From NCBI GenBank assembly GCA_003134995.1, contig PLDC01000024.1, forward strand, positions 62,001-126,000: DNA of 64,000 nucleotides. Reading direction: 5' to 3'. The first letter of the stretch is position 1, and each line of letters starts with the position of its first letter. Of this stretch, positions 7,524-15,203 are shown piece by piece. The position numbers and the translations under genes were made by a program. The notes beneath the pieces are model-generated. The model was not told where the DNA came from, did no database searches, and saw nothing but the letters and a program-made list of their open reading frames with translations. The DNA comes from Acidobacteriaceae bacterium. GTDB taxonomy: Bacteria; Acidobacteriota; Terriglobia; Terriglobales; Acidobacteriaceae.

Positions 7524-8677
7524 TTCACAAAATTCTTCCCCGCCATCTGCCTCACCTTGCCACTCAGCTCAAGCTCGAACAACGCTGCGAAAATCTCCGA
7601 GGACGACATTTCGTTTTCTAATTTCTCCACGAGTTCATCGATGTGCATGGATTCATCCGCTTTCAACAGGCCCAGAATCCGCTTCTCGTGCGGCGGAAGC
7701 CCTTCGTCCGGGAATAGAGATGCGGAGGAGCCGCTCGCGGATTCAGGCGAGGCCGCCGGAGTAAGCGCCAGTTTCACTTCGGTCGGCAGATCTTCCCACA
7801 CATCTTCCCAGGTCGCGACCAGCTTCGCGCCCTGCTTGATCAGCGTGTTTGGACCCCAGGCATTTTTATTCGTAACGTTGCCGGGCACGGCAAAAACGTC
7901 GCGGTTCTGCTCGAGCGCGCAGCGCGCCGTGATGCGCGTCCCGGAATATTCCGCGGCCTCCACAACCAGCACGCCAACGGACATGCCGCTAAGAATCCGG
8001 TTGCGGATAGGAAAGTTTTGCGGAAAGGCAGATGTGCAAAGCGGAAATTCCGAGATCAGCGCACCGCCCAACGCGAGTATCTGCTCCGATAGCCGCGAAT
8101 TTTCCTTCGGATAAATCACATCCACACCCGTACCAAACACCGCAACCGTCCTGCCCTTCGCCGCGATCGCGCCGCGGTGACTGGCGGTGTCAACTCCGCG
8201 GGCCATGCCACTAATAATGACTAACCCTTGCGCCGCGAGATCGCACGCCAGCCGTTCCGCCATTCCCGAGCCGTAGGGCGTAGGGTGCCGCGTGCCGACC
8301 ATGGCAATCCCAGGCTGTGTCAGCACTTCAGCGTTTCCGCGAACATAGAGCACAAGCGGTGGATCGTAAATCTCTTTCAATCGCGTCGGATAACTACCAT
8401 CTTCCAGCGAAAGCACCGTGACTCCCGCCGCCGCGGCGCGCGCAATTTCTTCGCGCGCCAGTTCCGCCGATTTTCCGGTGGCGATCGATTGCGCCGAGAC
8501 CGCCTGAATTCCAGTGCCTTCCAGCTCCGTAAGCGATGCATGGAAGACCGCTTCGGCGCTTCCGAAATGTTCGACCAGCTTTCGAGCCTTGGTTGGTCCC
8601 AGCCCCTGTGTAAGCGAGATGGCAAGCCATTCCAGAATGTGAGTAGAAGTTGGCGATGGCGCAACGGCATTGGGCAA
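7514..8677 (-). CDS. dprA: DNA-processing protein DprA/Smf
   Basis: The 387-aa protein loads RecA on incoming single-stranded DNA during natural transformation. It shows an N-terminal helix-hairpin region (LSLTQGLGPTKARKLVEHFG), then the Rossmann-like DprA domain with GIAMVGTRHPTPYG, IISGMARGVDTASHRGAI, TVAVFGTGVDVIYPKEN, ISEFP and FPIRNRILSGMS. A DML1-like winged-helix C terminus (PPHEKRILGLLKADESMHIDELVEKL) completes it. The start is TTG at 8677 with GGAG about eight bases upstream. It is the first gene of a minus-strand run leading to the four-helix-bundle gene and topA. Confidence 0.95.
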   Translation of the reverse strand: MPNAVAPSPTSTHILEWLAISLTQGLGPTKARKLVEHFGSAEAVFHASLTELEGTGIQAVSAQSIATGKSAELAREEIARAAAAGVTVLSLEDGSYPTRLKEIYDPPLVLYVRGNAEVLTQPGIAMVGTRHPTPYGSGMAERLACDLAAQGLVIISGMARGVDTASHRGAIAAKGRTVAVFGTGVDVIYPKENSRLSEQILALGGALISEFPLCTSAFPQNFPIRNRILSGMSVGVLVVEAAEYSGTRITARCALEQNRDVFAVPGNVTNKNAWGPNTLIKQGAKLVATWEDVWEDLPTEVKLALTPAASPESASGSSASLFPDEGLPPHEKRILGLLKADESMHIDELVEKLENEMSSSEIFAALFELELSGKVRQMAGKNFVKSF

Positions 8678-8811
8678 GTTAAAACTCCGATCGTCACCCG
8701 GTCAAAAGAAAGAAACGGAGGCTGGGCGGACTCTAACCACTCGGCGAAACCATCGTCAAGGGCAGCCGTCACAACTCCCGTAAAAATTGGTCTGCTAGAA
8801 TCAAAACAGGA

Positions 8812-9696
8812 ATGAGACCTCTACGCATCTCGGCGATTTCCTACCTCAACACCGCTCCCCTCATGTGGGATTTCGAGCATGGTGAGGCCGGCGCAGAGTT
8901 CGACATTTCCTATACGTTACCCTCGGCCTGCGCCCGCGCTCTCGAAGCTGGAACCGCCGACATCGGAATCATTCCGGCAGCCGCTTATACGCAAGTCCCC
9001 GGGCTAATCGTGTTGCCCGGTGTAGCGATAGCATCGCGCGCCCCCGTGCGTTCCATCCTTCTGGTTAGCCGCGTGCCGGTTGAGAAAATTCGCACCGTGG
9101 CTCTCGATACTTCTTCGATGACTTCCGTGGCGCTGACCAAGATTCTGTTCGAGAAATGGCTGGGCGGTGGCAGAACGTTCACCTCAATGCCGCCGAACAT
9201 CGAAAAAATGCTGGCCCAGCACGATGCCGCATTGGTCATCGGAGACCCCGCGCTACAAATCGACCGCTCGCGCTATCTCACGCTAGACCTGGCCGAGGAA
9301 TGGATTCGCCACACCGGCAAGCCTTTCGTCTTCGCCTTCTGGGCAGTTCGTCAGCAAGCTTTGCAAGAAAACGAATCGTGTGGGGACGGACGCATTCGTC
9401 CGTCCGCGTCGCGAAGCGACGCCAGCGTGTGGCAGGATCTAGCCACAATTTTCCAGCAATCCCGCGACCACGGACTAGAGCCGGCAAGCCTCGATCAGAT
9501 TACAAGCGAATGGGCGCCAAAGCTCGGGCTCAAGCAAGAAGATGTTCGCTCCTACCTCACCGAAAACATTTATTACCACTTGGACCCTCCGTGTCTCGAA
9601 GGCCTGCAACTTTTCTATCGCTATGCGGCCGAAATCGGAGCGCTGCCCGCCGCGCCCGCGATTTCTTTTCTGGCCGCGAACACCGCGGTTGTTTAG
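8812..9696 (+). CDS. mqnA: Chorismate dehydratase MqnA
   Basis: The 294-aa protein carries the MqnA hallmarks: RISAISYLNTAPLMW at the N terminus, an LEAGTADIGIIPAAAY block, LDTSSMTSVALTKIL and ALVIGDPAL. MqnA dehydrates chorismate to 3-enolpyruvylbenzoate, the first committed step of the futalosine menaquinone pathway. An unusual hydrophilic stretch (about 184-206, ENESCGDGRIRPSASRSDAS) is encoded by two perfect palindromes (9384-9405 and 9406-9422) and lies between the conserved GKPFVFAFWAV segment and the C-terminal helices. I read it as an in-frame repeat insertion. The gene is divergent from dprA. Confidence 0.92.
   Translation: MRPLRISAISYLNTAPLMWDFEHGEAGAEFDISYTLPSACARALEAGTADIGIIPAAAYTQVPGLIVLPGVAIASRAPVRSILLVSRVPVEKIRTVALDTSSMTSVALTKILFEKWLGGGRTFTSMPPNIEKMLAQHDAALVIGDPALQIDRSRYLTLDLAEEWIRHTGKPFVFAFWAVRQQALQENESCGDGRIRPSASRSDASVWQDLATIFQQSRDHGLEPASLDQITSEWAPKLGLKQEDVRSYLTENIYYHLDPPCLEGLQLFYRYAAEIGALPAAPAISFLAANTAVV
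9384..9422. repeat. Two adjacent perfect palindromes inside mqnA
   Basis: First stem GGACGGACG / CGTCCGTCC (9384-9392, 9397-9405) with loop CATT. Second stem GCGTCGC / GCGACGC (9406-9412, 9416-9422) with loop GAA. They abut and stay in frame. Confidence 0.9.
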
Positions 9697-9713
9697 CGCA
9701 AACCAAAAACTGA

Positions 9714-10322
9714 ATGCTGCCTCATTTACATCCCCTGCTAGTCGTCACGATGTGGCAGCGACTGCGCCGCCTGGGCGGTCCCGGCCTTGTCTTGCTGGGC
9801 ATCGCCGATAATTCCATAATTCCAATGACCGGCAGCATGGACGTCCTCACCATCTGGCTGGCTGCGCGGCACCGCGAACCGTGGCCCTACTACGCTTTCA
9901 TGGCCACGCTGGGCGCGGTGATCGGCGGCTACATTACTTATGCTCTGGCGCGTAAGGGCGGCAAAGGGACCATGGAGCGCAAGCTCTCGAAACGCCGAGC
10001 CGCCCAGGTTTCCAAAGCGTTTGAGCGCTGGGGATTCGCCGCCGTCGCCGTCCCTGCCCTCATGCCGCCTCCATTTCCTTTTGTGCCATTTCTATTGGCC
10101 GCCGGCGCCATGCAGTACTCGACCAAGAAATTTCTGGGAGCGTTAACCCTCGGCCGCGGCGTTCGCTACAGCATCGCCGCCTTCCTCGGATTCCACTACG
10201 GCCGCCACATCCTGCGCTTCTTCAACCAGTACTACAAACCCGCGATGGCAGTCCTGATCGGTTTTGCGGTAATCGGCGCGGTGCTGTCGCTAATTCAATA
10301 CCTGCGCATGAGAAAAAAGTAA
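9714..10322 (+). CDS. VTT-domain (DedA-like) membrane protein
   Basis: The 202-aa membrane protein has four to five hydrophobic segments. The VTT/SNARE-associated signature is visible: GPGLVLLGIADNSIIPMTGSMDVLTIWLA, GAVIGGYITYALARKGG, then FGFAAVAVPALMPPPFPFVPF with a re-entrant Pro-rich loop and a conserved Gly/Arg block (LGRGVRYSIAAFLG). DedA family members are linked to undecaprenyl-phosphate or phospholipid flipping and proton-motive-force maintenance; the substrate here is unknown. It lies 17 bases after mqnA on the same strand and may be co-transcribed. ATG 9750 (MWQRLRRLGG) is an alternative start. Confidence 0.82.
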   Translation: MLPHLHPLLVVTMWQRLRRLGGPGLVLLGIADNSIIPMTGSMDVLTIWLAARHREPWPYYAFMATLGAVIGGYITYALARKGGKGTMERKLSKRRAAQVSKAFERWGFAAVAVPALMPPPFPFVPFLLAAGAMQYSTKKFLGALTLGRGVRYSIAAFLGFHYGRHILRFFNQYYKPAMAVLIGFAVIGAVLSLIQYLRMRKK

Positions 10323-10332
10323 CTCAATGGAT

Positions 10333-10390
10333 TTTCTCCGCGTCCTCCGCGGCATTTCTTCGCGATCTCCGCGGTGAGAGGCTTTTGATC
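10333..10390. repeat. Dispersed CTCCGCGG-type intergenic repeat, copy 1
   Basis: The segment TTCTCCGCGTCCTCCGCGG continuing through CATTTCTTCGCGATCTCC to GAGAGGCTTTT aligns without gaps, at about three quarters identity, to 45361-45420. It is non-coding and lies just upstream of mqnC. Confidence 0.65.
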
Positions 10391-10474
10391 TTGAAGTCCA
10401 CTGATGGATGGGGAGCGATTCAGTCGCTCGCACTTGGCCCAAAGCCAAGCACTCCGTTAGAATTAAATGTCAAC

Positions 10475-11521
10475 ATGTCCCTAACCAAGTCCCAAGCCCT
10501 CGAGCTCTTCCACTCCGACGACCTGATCGGCATCGGCATGGAAGCCGACGCGGTGCGCCGCCAGTTGCATCCCGAAGGTACGGTCACCTACATTATCGAC
10601 CGCAACATCAATTACACGAACTTCTGCACCGAGTACTGCACCTTCTGCGCCTTTTATCGCCCGCTCAAAGGACCCGCCGCGAAAGAAGGCTACATTCTCG
10701 AGTTCGACACCATCTACGAAAAGATCCGCGAGACCGTCGAACTAGGAGGCACCGGCGTCCTGATGCAAGGCGGCCTGCATCCCGACCTCAAGATCGACTG
10801 GCACGAAAAGATGCTGCGCGGAATCAAAGACCGCTTCCCGCAAATTCATCTTCATTGTTACTCAGCATCCGAAATCATCGCCATAGCCGAGTACAGCGAA
10901 CTCAGCATTCGCGACACGATCCTCCGCCTGCGCGATGCTGGCCTCGATTCCATCCCCGGCGGCGGCGCAGAAATTCTCGACGACGAAGTGCGCTACAAAA
11001 TCGCCCGCCTGAAATGTTTAACCAACGACTGGATTAACGTCCACCGCACCGCCCATCAGATCGGCATGCGCACCACCGCAACCATGATGTTCGGCGTAGG
11101 AGAAAATTACGAACACCGCATCAACCACCTGCAAGCCCTCTACGACCTGCAGGAAGAAACCGGAGGCTTCACCGCCTTCATCCCCTGGAGCTTTCAGCCG
11201 CAAAACACCGCGCTAGGCGGCCGCCACTGGGACGAAGCCACCGCCGTCGAATACCTGAAGGTGCTAGCCATCTCGCGCCTCTATCTCTCAAACTTCGTCA
11301 ACGTGCAATCCAGTTGGGTCACGCAAGGCCTAAAAGTCTGCCAGATGGGCCTCCGGTTCGGCGGCAACGACGTAGGCTCGGTGATGCTGGAAGAAAACGT
11401 CGTGAGAGCCGCAGGCGTGACCAACTGCACGACTGAAGAAGAGTTACGCCGGATTATTCGCGACGCGGGATTTCGGCCGGCGCAGAGGGATACGTTGTAT
11501 CGGCAGTACTTTCTGAACTAG
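10475..11521 (+). CDS. mqnC: Cyclic dehypoxanthinyl futalosine synthase MqnC (radical SAM)
   Basis: The 348-aa radical-SAM enzyme has the cluster motif C51-x3-C55-x2-C58 in NFCTEYCTFCAFYR. A GGTGVLMQGGLHPDL block, HCYSASEIIAIAEYS, SIPGGGAEIL and the late TAFIPWSFQPQNT segment are characteristic of MqnC. It cyclises dehypoxanthine futalosine in menaquinone synthesis. I chose ATG 10475 (MSLTKSQ); the frame is open 90 bases further upstream but that part overlaps a non-coding repeat and has no family similarity. A simple operon with mqnA is doubtful because of the intervening repeat. Confidence 0.94.
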   Translation: MSLTKSQALELFHSDDLIGIGMEADAVRRQLHPEGTVTYIIDRNINYTNFCTEYCTFCAFYRPLKGPAAKEGYILEFDTIYEKIRETVELGGTGVLMQGGLHPDLKIDWHEKMLRGIKDRFPQIHLHCYSASEIIAIAEYSELSIRDTILRLRDAGLDSIPGGGAEILDDEVRYKIARLKCLTNDWINVHRTAHQIGMRTTATMMFGVGENYEHRINHLQALYDLQEETGGFTAFIPWSFQPQNTALGGRHWDEATAVEYLKVLAISRLYLSNFVNVQSSWVTQGLKVCQMGLRFGGNDVGSVMLEENVVRAAGVTNCTTEEELRRIIRDAGFRPAQRDTLYRQYFLN

Positions 11522-11712
11522 AAGTACAACCCGGCGACTCCGAACTCTAGGTGCCCGTCCATCGACTAAGCGGTCGAAAAGGACCGAGAAACTGTCCATC
11601 TACTTCATTTTTCGCTTGAACAATTTCGGTTGAGGGTTAAGAATCTACGAGGTTAGTGGCCCACTTAGTCCCACAGGACTCGGCAATATAAGTTCTCCTT
11701 AGAGGATCTGCC

Positions 11713-12387
11713 GTGGAACCGAGCGCCCAGAAGCCAGTCGAGATTCCCATCAAGAAAGACAAAGTCACCAAGCCACGGACGCCGCCGCCACGAACGCAGC
11801 CGGATCGAGACCTTGAGGACCGGCCTGCCGTTCTGATCCAGATTGAGCTCACGATGTGGTCGGGCATCGCACCGGAGGTACGACAGGAGCAACTCGTTGC
11901 GCTGGATGAGAGGTACCACGACATTCTCAATGAACTTTACGGCGTCGCCAACCTTTGCGTGGACCGGCACGCAATCTTATCGAAGTATCACACTTGGTGG
12001 CGACGGGTACTTATTGTCGGGACTGGGGTTCTTGCCTTGATTAACATTCTTGCCGCGAGCAAGGACTTAAAAGAATATGCAACCGCCGCGGCTCTTTCGG
12101 CCGCAGCCTTCGCCGTATTACTGGCGATACTCGGAAATCTGGAGAGTTTCAGCAATTGCCTGGAGAAAGCGCAGGCGTTCCGCGAATCACGTGAGCTGTT
12201 TCTGGACGTCGCAAGAGAGTTCGACCGCAGGTGGGACATCTATGTGCGACCCTTAACAGATACCCCAGAGGCATGTGTGAACGCTGCAGAGCTATATCGG
12301 CAGGTGGTTGCGAAGGACCGCGATCTGCGAGCTAAATTCAAAGAACTGACCAAGACTGAGGCGAGGACAACCGGAAGGAAACCGTGA
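11713..12387 (+). CDS. SLATT-like two-TM membrane protein
   Basis: The 224-aa protein starts with GTG 11713. It has a Pro/Lys-rich cytosolic head (1-40), an amphipathic region, two adjacent TM helices (about 97-115 and 122-141) and a long C-terminal helical region rich in Glu/Arg/Lys. The order (helix ending in a basic WWRR, TM hairpin, then LESFSNCLEKAQAFRESRELF) resembles SLATT/DUF4231 domains, which are predicted membrane effectors of nucleotide-sensing conflict systems. This assignment is by shape and local motif, not a search. Its TGA overlaps the GTG of the next ORF (GTGA), so it heads a coupled three-gene unit with the ParA-pentapeptide gene. Confidence 0.65.
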   Translation: MEPSAQKPVEIPIKKDKVTKPRTPPPRTQPDRDLEDRPAVLIQIELTMWSGIAPEVRQEQLVALDERYHDILNELYGVANLCVDRHAILSKYHTWWRRVLIVGTGVLALINILAASKDLKEYATAAALSAAAFAVLLAILGNLESFSNCLEKAQAFRESRELFLDVAREFDRRWDIYVRPLTDTPEACVNAAELYRQVVAKDRDLRAKFKELTKTEARTTGRKP

Positions 12388-12578
12388 CCGAAATGCAACA
12401 AGTCACGACGAGTTTTAGCGGCTTGGCCAATACCGGGCAGACCGCAGAAGTGTACTCAGGCCTTATCGAGATGGGGGAGGCCACCAAGGAGGGAGACTAT
12501 GAGAAGAACACTAAAGGACTCAAGAAACCATGGATTCTACCCATCCGTAGGCCCCCTATAACCAAATGGCCAATCTAG
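12384..12578 (+). CDS. Small ORF coupled between the SLATT-like and ParA-like genes
   Basis: A 64-aa frame from GTG 12384 that overlaps the upstream stop by four bases and ends 14 bases before the likely start of the ParA-like gene. It is polar and has no TM helix. The only recognisable stretch is GLANTGQTAEVYSGLIEMGEATKEGDY. I do not recognise it. The exact overlap and the absence of other coding sequence in this gap support translation, but it could also be a spacer. Confidence 0.45.
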   Translation: MTEMQQVTTSFSGLANTGQTAEVYSGLIEMGEATKEGDYEKNTKGLKKPWILPIRRPPITKWPI

Positions 12579-12592
12579 CCTCGGAACATAGA

Positions 12593-14389
12593 ATGGAAAT
12601 AATTGCATTTGCGAGCGGCAAAGGCGGGACCGGTAAGACGCTGATGGCTTCCTGTCTTGGCTATGCCCTAATTCAGGCGGGCCATCGGGTGCTAATGATC
12701 GATGCCGACCCGGCCACGGACGGACTGTCGCTATTCCTGCTTGGGCCAAAGGGCACTAAGCAGATTCAAGATTTTCAGGAGGCAAACACCTTTACGGGGG
12801 CCCTGCACGCATTTAGCCAGGGAGGATCTATGCTATGCGAGCCCCGGCGCATCAACCGCGCGGGGCCCGAGGACCACGGGGTCACTTACCAAGCCCTCAT
12901 AAGTGGGAGGGGCCTTTACGGGGACGACGCCACGCTCTCGCAAACTCTCGCTGTCCCAGACTTGGATCAGGAAACATTCCGGAAGGCAGTCAAAGAATTG
13001 TTCGCTTCGCTGAAAAAAGGAGATCGCTACGATTATGTAATTGTCGATACGCGCGGAGGCTTTGCCTTTGAGAGCACCGACGTATGCGCCCTGGCAGACA
13101 GTCTCATCGTCGTCACCGAACCCGACTTCACATCTTTCTACCAAGACAGAAACCTAATAAGGCGAATCAGCGCCGCCTCCGAGCAACTAGGTTCGAAGAC
13201 CCTGCTGCGCTCGGTCATCGTGAACAAGGCCACGGAAAGCGAGCAGAAGACGGACGAACTAGACCTCAGAAAAGTGGAAACATCATTTCGCATCGAGCTC
13301 ACCAAAGAATTTCCTCTGCGCTTTGAAGATACCCATCCCGTTCCGGTTGATGTCGAGGCGCTGAAGGCGTACAAAACCCAGCGGCTACCATACCGCACAG
13401 CACCGGCTTCGCTGTTCTCATTCGCTACTCTGTCCGCTTTTTCGGACATACTTCAGGTTGTAACGGCGCGTTGGCAGGAAGAGCAGATAAAGGGGTGGAA
13501 CGCGCTGGTTACGAGCGTCTCAGAGGCCGTAGAAAGCAGAAACAAGGAACTGGCCGCCGAAGCAAACAGGAGCAGGCAGAGGGAGGAGCAATCAGTCGAA
13601 CTGCAACACGAAAACAGATCCTTACAGCAACTCGTAGAACAGCTCAAGAGAGAAATCGATAGGACGGAAAGGCAGTACGAACGTGAACTCGCCCGACTTC
13701 CCTCTGAGAAGTCGACACCCCAATCGAAGAACCCGGCCGTCAGAGGGAGGACATTTTTCGGCCTGACATGGAGGGTGTGGTTTGTACTACTCATGGCTGT
13801 CGCCTTCCTGGAGCTTGCGGGTTTTGTGAGCTTCCGGCTTCTTCGAGTGTACGAGCAGAACCGTATCGACAGCCTAGTAACCAAAGCCTACGACAACTCG
13901 CTGCCGGTGGCTTTACGCACAACATACGTGAAAGAACTGCTAACCAGCTACCACAAGGCCGACTTCGCCGGGATTAGCCTGGAAAACGCCGTTTTGGACA
14001 ACTCTAATTTCAGACAGGTATCTCTCCAGGGAGCGGATTTTACAAACGCATCACTGAGCCGGGCAGATCTATCATCAGCCAAGCTAACAAGAACGACGTT
14101 CACCGGGGCCGACATGTCAGGAGCGCAACTACAACAAGCTCAGGCCGCTGGGGCGGACTTTTCGCACGCGAACCTAGCGAAAGCGGACCTAACGTCTTGC
14201 GATCTTACCAATGCCCTTCTTTTCGGGGCCGACCTCAGGGGAGCCAACCTCACGAGGGCAACCGCAGATTCGATACAGCTGGAAGCGGCCATTTTTGACC
14301 AATATACGACCTTTCCGGATGGCACGTCGGGGCACAAGCCGGTGGAGCTACCCCGCTCCGCTGCCGTTCCCACGAAAAAAGGATCGTGA
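12593..14389 (+). CDS. ParA/MinD-type ATPase fused to coiled coil, TM helix and pentapeptide repeats
   Basis: A 598-aa protein from ATG 12593; ATG 12566 would add nine residues, and neither start has a strong ribosome site. Domains in order: a deviant-Walker P-loop ATPase with KGGTGKT at 10-16, MIDADPATDG (about 35-44) and YDYVIVDTRGG (about 146-156), ending near 290. A charged coiled coil follows (about 305-370), then one TM helix (about 395-415). A C-terminal pentapeptide-repeat solenoid of about 22 A(D/N)LXX units (about 458-568) completes it. ParA-type ATPases normally position cargo on DNA or membranes. Here the ATPase is tethered to the membrane with an outward solenoid, a combination I do not recognise. 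AGG, ATA and CTA codons are frequent, unlike the neighbours, consistent with transfer. Confidence 0.85.
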   Translation: MEIIAFASGKGGTGKTLMASCLGYALIQAGHRVLMIDADPATDGLSLFLLGPKGTKQIQDFQEANTFTGALHAFSQGGSMLCEPRRINRAGPEDHGVTYQALISGRGLYGDDATLSQTLAVPDLDQETFRKAVKELFASLKKGDRYDYVIVDTRGGFAFESTDVCALADSLIVVTEPDFTSFYQDRNLIRRISAASEQLGSKTLLRSVIVNKATESEQKTDELDLRKVETSFRIELTKEFPLRFEDTHPVPVDVEALKAYKTQRLPYRTAPASLFSFATLSAFSDILQVVTARWQEEQIKGWNALVTSVSEAVESRNKELAAEANRSRQREEQSVELQHENRSLQQLVEQLKREIDRTERQYERELARLPSEKSTPQSKNPAVRGRTFFGLTWRVWFVLLMAVAFLELAGFVSFRLLRVYEQNRIDSLVTKAYDNSLPVALRTTYVKELLTSYHKADFAGISLENAVLDNSNFRQVSLQGADFTNASLSRADLSSAKLTRTTFTGADMSGAQLQQAQAAGADFSHANLAKADLTSCDLTNALLFGADLRGANLTRATADSIQLEAAIFDQYTTFPDGTSGHKPVELPRSAAVPTKKGS

Positions 14390-14422
14390 CATGAAGGCCA
14401 CCCTCGATTTCGTCGCCGTCTT

Positions 14423-14530
14423 AAAATGCAAACGGCCCCGGAAATCCCGAGGCCGTTCGCGAGAGCCGGTAGCCGGTACCCCATCAAGGTCACCCTTATG
14501 ATCGAGACGACGCCGCCGAGAATCAAGTTA
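14423..14530. repeat. Direct repeat copy 1 (about 108 bp)
   Basis: It aligns to 14945-15055. Shared blocks are ATGCAAACGGCCCCGG, TCCCGAGGCCGTTCGCGAGA, GGTACCCC-TCAAGGTCAC and AATCAAGTTA, with substitutions and small indels between them. Read on the minus strand, both copies carry similar frames (NLILGGVVSIIRVTLMGYR here). Confidence 0.85.
14431..14457 (-). terminator. Hairpin with minus-strand T-run, repeat copy 1
   Basis: Stem AACGGCC / GGCCGTT with an inner GC-rich part. On the minus strand the stem is followed by TGCATTTTAA. It could end transcripts entering from the tRNA-like side. Confidence 0.45.
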
Positions 14531-14713
14531 TAGGCGCCTATCCACCGCGCCGGATCCTTGCGTGCTATGCCGTTGGTCATCTCCTCAGAAAATTAAAGGC
14601 ATCTTAGAATCAGGTGTCGATTGAGAACGCTAACCTCCTCCTGCCAAACGTTTGACGTCCACCTGTAAGCGCAGGCGACGAAGCTTATAAAGATAATCTC
14701 CAGGAGGCAACAT

Positions 14714-14875
14714 ATGGCTGCAGGTGCAGCTCCCGCTCCCGAAGTAAAGGCCGAAACAGAAACCGAGACCAAGCGAACGGCTCCCGCGCCGCCCACAACA
14801 AAGTGGCAGCGCTTCCAACAGAAGCTCCATGAAATTTTTGCTGAACGCGAAGACCACTCAGGCTGGCACCAATAA
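14714..14875 (+). CDS. 53-aa small ORF with strong ribosome site
   Basis: ATG 14714 is preceded by a perfect AGGAGG at 14702-14707 with normal spacing. The product starts MAAGAAPAPEVKAETETETK, continues as an Ala/Pro-rich disordered segment, and ends in a helical, aromatic C terminus (KWQRFQQKLHEIFAERED then HSGWHQ). There is no signal or TM segment. It lies between the two 110-bp repeats. I do not recognise a family. The ribosome site and the change from disordered to helical composition make translation plausible. Confidence 0.55.
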   Translation: MAAGAAPAPEVKAETETETKRTAPAPPTTKWQRFQQKLHEIFAEREDHSGWHQ

Positions 14876-14944
14876 CGGCCGGCGGATTCTCGATTCTTGC
14901 AAGAGCGGGACCTGCGAAAAAGTCCTTGTCCTTTTCCAGGCCTC

Positions 14945-14981
14945 AAAAATGCAAACGGCCCCGGGAAATCCCGAGGCCGTT
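14945..14981 (-). terminator. Hairpin with minus-strand T-run, repeat copy 2
   Basis: Stem AACGGCC / GGCCGTT (14954-14960, 14975-14981) with an inner GGGA/TCCC pairing. On the minus strand it is followed by TGCATTTTTGAGG, an intrinsic-terminator arrangement for transcripts coming from the tRNA-like sequence. Confidence 0.55.
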
Positions 14982-15055
14982 CGCGAGAACCGATAAATCG
15001 GTACCCCGTCAAGGTCACCACCATTATCGAGACAATGCCCCCGAAAATCAAGTTA
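14945..15055. repeat. Direct repeat copy 2 (about 111 bp)
   Basis: The partner of 14423-14530. Its ACCCCGTCAAGGTC core (15003-15016) also occurs, inverted and exact over 14 bases, in the anticodon arm of the tRNA-like sequence (15160-15173). Confidence 0.85.
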
Positions 15056-15126
15056 CTTTGAGGAGGGTCGCACCCCGTCCTGCGAACCCTCCACTTGTCC
15101 CTGAGAGACAATCTTCCCGAAGGAAG

Positions 15127-15203
15127 GTGGACCCCCGGAGGGACTCGAACCCTCACTCGGACCTTGACGGGGTCCTGTGCTGCCGTTACACCACAGGCCC
15201 ACG
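15127..15203 (-). tRNA. tRNA-like sequence, anticodon GTC (Asp-like), probably degenerate or atypical
   Basis: On the minus strand there is a D-arm (GTGT, loop AACGGCA with the G18G19 pair, GCAC) and a 5-bp anticodon stem GGACC/GGTCC with loop CCGTCAA. A perfect T-arm follows (GAGGG, TTCGAGT, CCCTC). The outer stem GTGGGCC/GGTCCAC pairs over seven positions, but four extra bases intrude on each side before the D- and T-arms. Position 33 is C instead of the near-universal T, and no CCA is encoded. These defects suggest a tRNA relic or a tRNA-derived element rather than a standard tRNA-Asp. Confidence 0.4.
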
